The notes under the pieces were generated by a model that ran no database searches, was not told the origin of the DNA, and saw only the letters and a program-made list of their open reading frames with translations. From positions 1 through 7,794 of the forward strand of contig JAAZVD010000065.1 in assembly GCA_018623785.1 (NCBI GenBank): a DNA stretch of 7,794 bases, read 5' to 3'. The position numbers and the translations under genes are program-made. The DNA is from Bacteroidota bacterium (GTDB taxonomy: Bacteria > Bacteroidota > Rhodothermia > Rhodothermales > UBA10348). Shown one piece after another: positions 1 to 4,435 of this stretch. Every line of letters begins with the position of its first letter. Positions within the stretch are counted from its first letter, which is position 1.

Positions 1-66
1 CACAGGCCTGGATCTGCCCTATCTCATGGTCACGCACAGGATGCAGTGTCTGCCCGGCAGGTCAGC
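1..66. other. Unassigned sequence downstream of hflX
   Basis: This stretch lies beyond the stop codon of the leftward hflX gene and before the window edge. On the plus strand, frame 2 is open from the edge to a TAG at 110-112, and on the minus strand one frame stays open to the edge from a TGA near 62-64. Both are too short to judge and neither gives a recognisable protein. Its right end contains the left arm of an inverted repeat that spans the hflX stop. No gene can be supported here. Confidence 0.4.
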
Positions 67-78
67 CTATACGGGCAG
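50..78 (-). terminator. Weak hairpin over the hflX stop codon
   Basis: CTGCCCG at 50-56 and CGGGCAG at 72-78 are perfect 7-bp complementary arms separated by 15 bases, with the hflX TAG (67-69) in the loop. In the leftward transcript the hairpin is not followed by a U-run, so it would be a poor intrinsic terminator. It may instead slow 3' exonuclease digestion or be chance. It is listed because it is the only candidate 3' signal for the leftward operon. Confidence 0.25.
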
Positions 79-1353
79 CGAATCCTCGGGAACGACCTTG
101 AGATCCTTGTAGCGCTCGGTCAGGGCTGAAAGATCTTCGGTATACCGAGGTGCTACGCGATACAGGAGACGCACGACGCCCAAGGTTTCCGCCTCATAGG
201 GCACACGGCCCCACGTGTAGTCTTCCTTGAGCACCTCGGCCACCGTACGGATATGCTGAATGGCTTTCTGGTCGGATACGGGGATTACAGCTTCAATCTC
301 TTCGAACCCGGCATCGATGGTAGCAATCAACTTATCCCTGAGCTCCTTGAGGCCAATGCCACGCAATGCGGAGACAAAGGCCGCATGGGGAAACTCGTTC
401 TTGAGCGCCAGGAGGTCGAGCGGGTCCTCGATGGCATCGACCTTGTTGAATACCAACAGCGTAGGCTTGTCTCGAACGTCCAACTCCAGCAGCGTCCTCT
501 GAACCACGTCTTTGTGCTCATGGAAACTTGGGTGTGAGGCGTCCAAGACATGCATCAGGATGTCTGACTCGCGCACCTCGTCCAAGGTGCTCTTAAAGCT
601 TTCGATCAGTCGGTGAGGCAGCTTTCGGATGAACCCGACCGTATCGGACAAAAGGACATCGCGCCCCGGCGAAATCTCGACCGTGCGGGTCGTGGCATCG
701 AGTGTGGCAAAGAGCCGATTTTCTGCCAAAACGCCCGCTCCGGCAAGCTCATTCATCAAGGTGGACTTACCTGCGTTCGTATATCCGATAAGGGATACCC
801 GGGTGAAGTTGGCGCGACCCTTGCGCTGCGTAGTCCGTTGCCGATCAATCTTGACCAGGCGCTCCTTGAGCGTGGCGATGCGTGTTCCGATCAGGCGGCG
901 GTCCGTCTCGATCTGGGTCTCTCCCGGTCCCCGCATGCCGATGCCCCCCTTCTGACGGGAAAGGTGCGTCCACTGACGGGTCAATCGCGGCAGGAGGTAC
1001 TCCAGCTGTGCCAGCTCGACCTGGGTCTTGGCTGTAGCCGTACGGGCATTACGCGCAAAAATATCCAGGATCAGCGCCGAGCGATCCAAGAGTTTACAGC
1101 CCACCTCACGCTCGATATTACGGACCTGGATGTTGCTGAGATCATCATCAAAAATGACCAGGTCGGCTTCTTTCTCGGCCACGCGTTCAGCAAGCTCCTG
1201 AACTTTCCCTTTACCAACGAACGTAGCCACATTGATACGCTGCACGGCAGGCACGATGATGTCAATCACATAGGCACCCGCGGTATCGGCCAAAAGGGCC
1301 AACTCGCGGATGGAATCATCCACGTCTCGTCTATCATCGCCGGGGGTTACCAC
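67..1353 (-). CDS. hflX: GTPase HflX (ribosome-associated)
   Basis: HflX is a translation-factor-class GTPase that binds the large ribosomal subunit and can split stalled or heat-damaged 70S ribosomes; it acts in the cytosol. Counting from the GTG at 1353, the protein has 428 residues. The HflX N-terminal domain includes FVGKGK (45-50) and DRSALILDIF (90-99), and the family hallmark GPGETQIETDRR lies at 142-153. The G domain carries G1 GYTNAGKST (190-198), a G2-region FATLDATTRT (215-224), G3 DTVGF (237-241), G4 NKVD (303-306) and G5 SAL (328-330). All nucleotide-binding motifs are intact. It is the last gene of a leftward operon. The start is doubtful: the in-frame codons upstream to 1440 encode KERAILVGV, which matches the first beta-strand of the family, yet contain no ATG, GTG or TTG. 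Real translation probably begins upstream of 1353, at a non-standard codon or after a sequence error. Function is secure; only the N-terminus is not. Confidence 0.96.
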   Translation of the reverse strand: MVTPGDDRRDVDDSIRELALLADTAGAYVIDIIVPAVQRINVATFVGKGKVQELAERVAEKEADLVIFDDDLSNIQVRNIEREVGCKLLDRSALILDIFARNARTATAKTQVELAQLEYLLPRLTRQWTHLSRQKGGIGMRGPGETQIETDRRLIGTRIATLKERLVKIDRQRTTQRKGRANFTRVSLIGYTNAGKSTLMNELAGAGVLAENRLFATLDATTRTVEISPGRDVLLSDTVGFIRKLPHRLIESFKSTLDEVRESDILMHVLDASHPSFHEHKDVVQRTLLELDVRDKPTLLVFNKVDAIEDPLDLLALKNEFPHAAFVSALRGIGLKELRDKLIATIDAGFEEIEAVIPVSDQKAIQHIRTVAEVLKEDYTWGRVPYEAETLGVVRLLYRVAPRYTEDLSALTERYKDLKVVPEDSLPV

Positions 1354-1440
1354 CCCGACCAGTATGGCGCGCTCCTTGCCTTCGCTTTTGGCTCTTGGGC
1401 GATCTTCGTTCGGACTGAAAATGGCAGTTACTGGATTAAT

Positions 1441-2001
1441 TCAGTTGTTCAGGGCCTGACCATGACGGATACGTTCCTTATGCGCTACCGTAGACTGGTC
1501 CAATTTCAAGCGAACCAAGCGGCGGAATGGATCGACCCGGGTGCTCGGCACGAGCACATCAAAACGCTTGCGCGCTCCCGCGAGGTCCTGGTACAGAAAC
1601 GTGAACCGAGCATACGACGCATTGTTTTGCTCAAACCAGTCGGAAATTTGACCCCACCCGACAGCCTCAGCCCTACGACCTGTCTCGGGAGTGATGCCGT
1701 AGTCGGTCACAACTACCGAGCCGGACAGGAACGTGGCCACAAACCAGAGCATGCCCCCGAGGACGTACCCGGCAAACACGCCATCGTCCACCGCCGCCAA
1801 CGTGTTGCGGGAGTAGAGCGTGAAGACGAGGACAAGACCCATGAAGACCGAGGGCCAGATGAGAAAACTGCCGGTGCGCCGAGAAACCCATGTCATTTTC
1901 ACGCGACGGATCCGGCTACGCTGCATGATGGTCATGCCCAGCAGAACACTGGTCACGGCAATAAACGATGCCACCAGTACGATATGAAGCGTCGTGATCA
2001 C
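1441..2001 (-). CDS. Three-helix membrane protein with PH-like tail, unknown function
   Basis: I do not recognise a named family. The 186-residue protein starts at GTG 2001 and has three hydrophobic segments at about residues 4-26, 46-64 and 74-97. A soluble C-terminal portion (about 98-186) follows. Between segments 1 and 2 is a very basic stretch (QRSRIRRVK, then SRRTG), which by the positive-inside rule suggests a cytoplasmic loop. The part beginning VVVTDYGITPETGRR, with WGQISDW and then a strand-rich FDVLVPSTRV, resembles small bacterial membrane proteins with a PH-like beta domain; this comparison is by eye and weak. The gene begins 21 bases after the stop of the BatA-like gene, with no clear Shine-Dalgarno, so translational coupling is likely. 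Its TGA at 1441-1443 is in the same frame as hflX and directly abuts HflX-like coding. It is a real gene by position, strand and composition; its role is unknown. Confidence 0.8.
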   Translation of the reverse strand: MITTLHIVLVASFIAVTSVLLGMTIMQRSRIRRVKMTWVSRRTGSFLIWPSVFMGLVLVFTLYSRNTLAAVDDGVFAGYVLGGMLWFVATFLSGSVVVTDYGITPETGRRAEAVGWGQISDWFEQNNASYARFTFLYQDLAGARKRFDVLVPSTRVDPFRRLVRLKLDQSTVAHKERIRHGQALNN

Positions 2002-2022
2002 GTCAGGTCATGATGCCGGTTC

Positions 2023-4161
2023 TCATGCAGCGGCCTCGGGCCTGTACTGCTTGGCAACAACCATTTCGGCCAGTAGAAAAAGCAACGCCAGGCCCATGAA
2101 GGCGTTCCATAATTCGAGGCCGGTACGGGCGGTACGAAGCTGTTCTTCCAGGGGCGCACCTGACGTCATGCCAACCTCCATGACACCCACCTGCGTAGCC
2201 GTGAGTGTAGAGAGTTGGTCAGCAACAGCGTCCGGATCAGCCAGCGTCAGGTCCGACTCAGCCGCCGGAGGATGCACGATAACGCGGCGCTCGATGTCCT
2301 CCCCCGCCATAACGTCGTAGATACCCGGCAGAAAGTAGGGACCCGAAAGTGTGGTCACGATGCCACCGAATACCTCTCTTTGTTCCGGGATGAAGGTTTC
2401 TCCATTGCCATTGCGCACTCGGATCTCGACGCCCGGATCCACTCCCTGCACCAGGAGCTGCAGGGACGAGCCTGCCTCCATGGCATCCCCTGCAAGAGAT
2501 CCTCCTGCAGACAGGTACACCAAGGACCTGTAGAGTATGGGCAAGAACAGCCCGCGCACCGGAAAATCACTCCAGGATACGCCGGCCTCGGTCGCAACCA
2601 TCAGCAGGGTGCCTCGACCGGATCGGATTTCCTGTAGAAAAGGGCGGCCGCTGCTGAGACCGATGATGGTCTGTTCATTTCCGGCTCCCGGAACGTAGGA
2701 GATCGTCTTGAAGAGTGTTGGCTGCTCAAGGGTGGGCCGTTCTCCTTCTGGACCCGGTTCGAACATGCCTTCGAAGACGGGGTGGTCGGTGTCGACCCGG
2801 TCGAACATACCCACCGCAACGCCCGCGGCCGGTTCGGCGTCGGGAGCGGCTTCGGTAATGCCGGCAATCCGTCCAGCACCCAGATTACCGAGAAGCGCGT
2901 TGTAGTCGTCCAAGGACACGTCATCGCCGGCAAAAAAGAGGACGCCGCCACCACCCTCCATGTACTGCTCAATGGCGGCTCGTTCGCCGGAAGACAAGGT
3001 CTGGACACCTGCCAGGATCACAGCGTCAAACGCTCCAAGAGCCGTCGATGCCAATGAGGTTTCCGGAATACGCTGTGTTACGAAGCGACCGGAACCTTCG
3101 GAAAGCTCCGAAGAAAGAGCCAGGCGAAGGTATCGTGTCTCCGCACCAGAGCCTTCCACGAGGAGCAGACGGCGCTCCTCTGGCACCTGCAGAGCAACAT
3201 CCCGGACGTTGTCGAAGAGATACGGGTTGTCCTCCAGTTCCACCCGCCCGGACAGCCACCCTGTGCCACGCGGAGAGGCGGTCAGTTGGGTGCTGGTCTG
3301 TGCGTCAGCAGGTATATCCACAGTGGACTGTGCAATACGCTGCCCGTCAAGCACGAGAGATACGACCAAGCCTCGGACATCTTCGCGGCCATGGTTGGTA
3401 ATAAGCGCTTCGAACCGGACCGGTTGACCGTCAGATACGATCTGGGACAATACGCGAACGTCTGAGACAGCCACATTGCCGCGTCCGTCTGTGCCCACTG
3501 GTACCAGGAGAATCCGCGTATCCTCCGGCACATCAGCGGCCAAGGAATCAGATACGGCCGTCTCCTGGAAATCGGAAAGCACGAACATCTCCCGGTTAAC
3601 CGTGGGGCGATCCCGAATCAGCTCCGATGCGCGGCGAATACCGCTGGCCAGCGTTTCGTGTCCCGTTCCCGTCTCCAGATCTTTGAGGGCCGCCACGGCT
3701 GAGGCGGTGTTTTTATGGAACGTTGGCCGGTATGCATCGGCCGGCACCGGCACCAGTAGAATCTCATCCCCGGGTTCTGCCTGCTGCAAGAGCGCTTCGG
3801 CAAGCATACGTACCTGATCCTGGTAAGAACCACCACCGTCGCGCAGGGTCATAGAGGCAGAGCGATCCACGACGAGTACCGTGGTCGTGCTACCCGAGCC
3901 ACCCAGTGAGGCAGCAAGCGGTCCCGTCAATGTGGGCCGGGCAAAGGCCACGACAAGTGCGGCTATGGCCAGCGTTCTGAGCAGCAGGAGCAGCCACTGT
4001 TTGACCCGTACGCGCTGCATGGTGCTCTTTTTCAGTTCGTGGAGAAACACCAACGAACTGAATGCCACCCGGCGGGGGCGCCTGAAATTGAACAGGTGAA
4101 TGATGAGCGGGATAGCCGCAGCCGCCAGACCAAAAAGCAGCAGCGGATTGAGAAAGGTCAT
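2023..4161 (-). CDS. BatA-type VWA membrane protein with GATase-like domain
   Basis: This is a 712-residue inner-membrane protein of the large BatA/VWA type common in Bacteroidota and relatives. The N-terminal paired-helix domain (about 1-77) opens with MTFLNPLLLFGLAAAAIPLI, then HLFNFRRPRRVAFSSLVFL, a basic linker, and a second helix at about 56-74. A von Willebrand A domain follows (about 93-235) with the metal-site motif DRSAS at 99-103, a candidate T170, and SDF at 196-198. Residues about 238-325 look like an Ig-like beta domain. Residues about 327-550 resemble a class I glutamine-amidotransferase fold (VILAGVQTL; GGGGVLFFAGDD), with no catalytic triad that I can identify. The final helix (about 683-703) ends in a short basic tail. 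I chose the ATG at 4161 because the family begins there; an extension to 4227 adds 22 unlike residues. Shine-Dalgarno is poor. BatA relatives were first linked to aerotolerance, but the biochemical role is unresolved. It is the first gene of the leftward operon. Confidence 0.88.
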   Translation of the reverse strand: MTFLNPLLLFGLAAAAIPLIIHLFNFRRPRRVAFSSLVFLHELKKSTMQRVRVKQWLLLLLRTLAIAALVVAFARPTLTGPLAASLGGSGSTTTVLVVDRSASMTLRDGGGSYQDQVRMLAEALLQQAEPGDEILLVPVPADAYRPTFHKNTASAVAALKDLETGTGHETLASGIRRASELIRDRPTVNREMFVLSDFQETAVSDSLAADVPEDTRILLVPVGTDGRGNVAVSDVRVLSQIVSDGQPVRFEALITNHGREDVRGLVVSLVLDGQRIAQSTVDIPADAQTSTQLTASPRGTGWLSGRVELEDNPYLFDNVRDVALQVPEERRLLLVEGSGAETRYLRLALSSELSEGSGRFVTQRIPETSLASTALGAFDAVILAGVQTLSSGERAAIEQYMEGGGGVLFFAGDDVSLDDYNALLGNLGAGRIAGITEAAPDAEPAAGVAVGMFDRVDTDHPVFEGMFEPGPEGERPTLEQPTLFKTISYVPGAGNEQTIIGLSSGRPFLQEIRSGRGTLLMVATEAGVSWSDFPVRGLFLPILYRSLVYLSAGGSLAGDAMEAGSSLQLLVQGVDPGVEIRVRNGNGETFIPEQREVFGGIVTTLSGPYFLPGIYDVMAGEDIERRVIVHPPAAESDLTLADPDAVADQLSTLTATQVGVMEVGMTSGAPLEEQLRTARTGLELWNAFMGLALLFLLAEMVVAKQYRPEAAA

Positions 4162-4233
4162 ACAGCGAGGAGGACGGGAATGGACTTCAAGGGCCCCTTG
4201 TTTGAGCCCGGCCATGATCAGGCACAAGCCCTG

Positions 4234-4269
4234 GCCTGCAGACCCATCCTAACCGGATGTTCTGCAGGC
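4234..4269. promoter_or_regulatory. Two-part hairpin or operator-like dyad
   Basis: GCCTGCAGA at 4234-4242 and TCTGCAGGC at 4261-4269 are perfect 9-bp inverted arms. Nested inside are CATCC at 4245-4249 and GGATG at 4255-4259 around a five-base loop, separated from the outer stem by a small CC/T internal loop. Fourteen base pairs in 36 bases is well above what I would expect by chance. There is no T-run on either side, so a terminator is unlikely. It could be a repressor-binding dyad serving both divergent promoters, or a structured 5' leader of the BatA-like mRNA, whose ATG is about 72 bases away. Confidence 0.5.
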
Positions 4270-4317
4270 AGTTCCGACGGAATACAAGCATATGCAGTAC
4301 GTGAAACGGGCTGACCA

Positions 4318-4346
4318 TGGCGCTCACCGAGAAGGCCGCAGCGCCA
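4318..4346. repeat. 7-bp inverted repeat
   Basis: TGGCGCT at 4318-4324 is complementary to AGCGCCA at 4340-4346, with a 15-base spacer. It lies between the larger hairpin and the uvrA translation signals. In GC-rich sequence an arm of this length could be chance, and no flanking T-run supports a terminator. It may add to the structured leader of uvrA. Confidence 0.25.
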
Positions 4347-4386
4347 CGGGCGCGACCCAGTCGCCGATTCACCAAAGGCAGGGATC

Positions 4387-4435
4387 AGGTGGGTGAACAC
4401 CGTACACCTTGAAGGAATTTCCATGACGTGTACGG
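4387..4435 (+). promoter_or_regulatory. Overlapping inverted repeats around the uvrA start
   Basis: CCGTACAC at 4400-4407 and GTGTACGG at 4428-4435 form a perfect 8-bp inverted repeat with a 20-base spacer. The spacer holds GAAGGA (4411-4416) and an ATG (4423), and the right arm begins with the GTG that opens the longest UvrA frame. The left arm also overlaps a second dyad: AGGTG (4387-4391) with CACCT (4405-4409), enclosing GGTG-AA-CACC (4392-4401). The two folds share bases and cannot form together. That is compatible with a translational switch or with a protein operator over the start; either role is inference. Confidence 0.4.
4411..4425 (+). promoter_or_regulatory. Shine-Dalgarno and ATG, out of frame with UvrA
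   Basis: GAAGGA at 4411-4416 sits six bases before an ATG at 4423-4425, the best translation-initiation signal in the intergenic region. The ATG frame is open to a TGA ending at 4623 but gives no recognisable protein, and it is out of phase with UvrA. The same Shine-Dalgarno is 11 bases from the in-frame GTG at 4428, which is long but possible. The signal probably belongs to uvrA. Confidence 0.5.

Larger units (their letters stand above)
4162..4427. promoter_or_regulatory. Divergent intergenic region
   Basis: These 266 bases separate the leftward BatA-like operon from rightward uvrA, so promoters for both should lie here. I could not find a convincing sigma-70 pair or a Bacteroidota-type TAnnTTTG element on either strand. 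What stands out is dyad symmetry: a two-part hairpin at 4234-4269, a 7-bp repeat at 4318-4346, a 6-bp pair TTCACC/GGTGAA at 4368-4373 and 4392-4397, and overlapping repeats at 4387-4435. No small ORF or RNA gene is supported. Confidence 0.6.

Noticed and set aside
613..2013. Open frame of 466 codons on the plus strand
   Set aside because: It runs antisense across both hflX and the membrane-protein gene. The encoded sequence has no recognisable domain or hydrophobic pattern, while the minus strand encodes all HflX motifs. Long antisense frames are common opposite GC-rich codons.
4162..4227. Extended start of the BatA-like gene at 4227 (22 extra residues)
   Set aside because: The family begins at MTFLNP; the added residues are not typical and would precede the first membrane helix.
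4259..4274. GTTC-N8-GTTC as a possible SOS (LexA) box upstream of uvrA
   Set aside because: The spacing does not match the alphaproteobacterial direct repeat (seven bases), and the repeat is not the inverted Gram-positive or CTGT-type box. The first GTTC also overlaps the hairpin arm.
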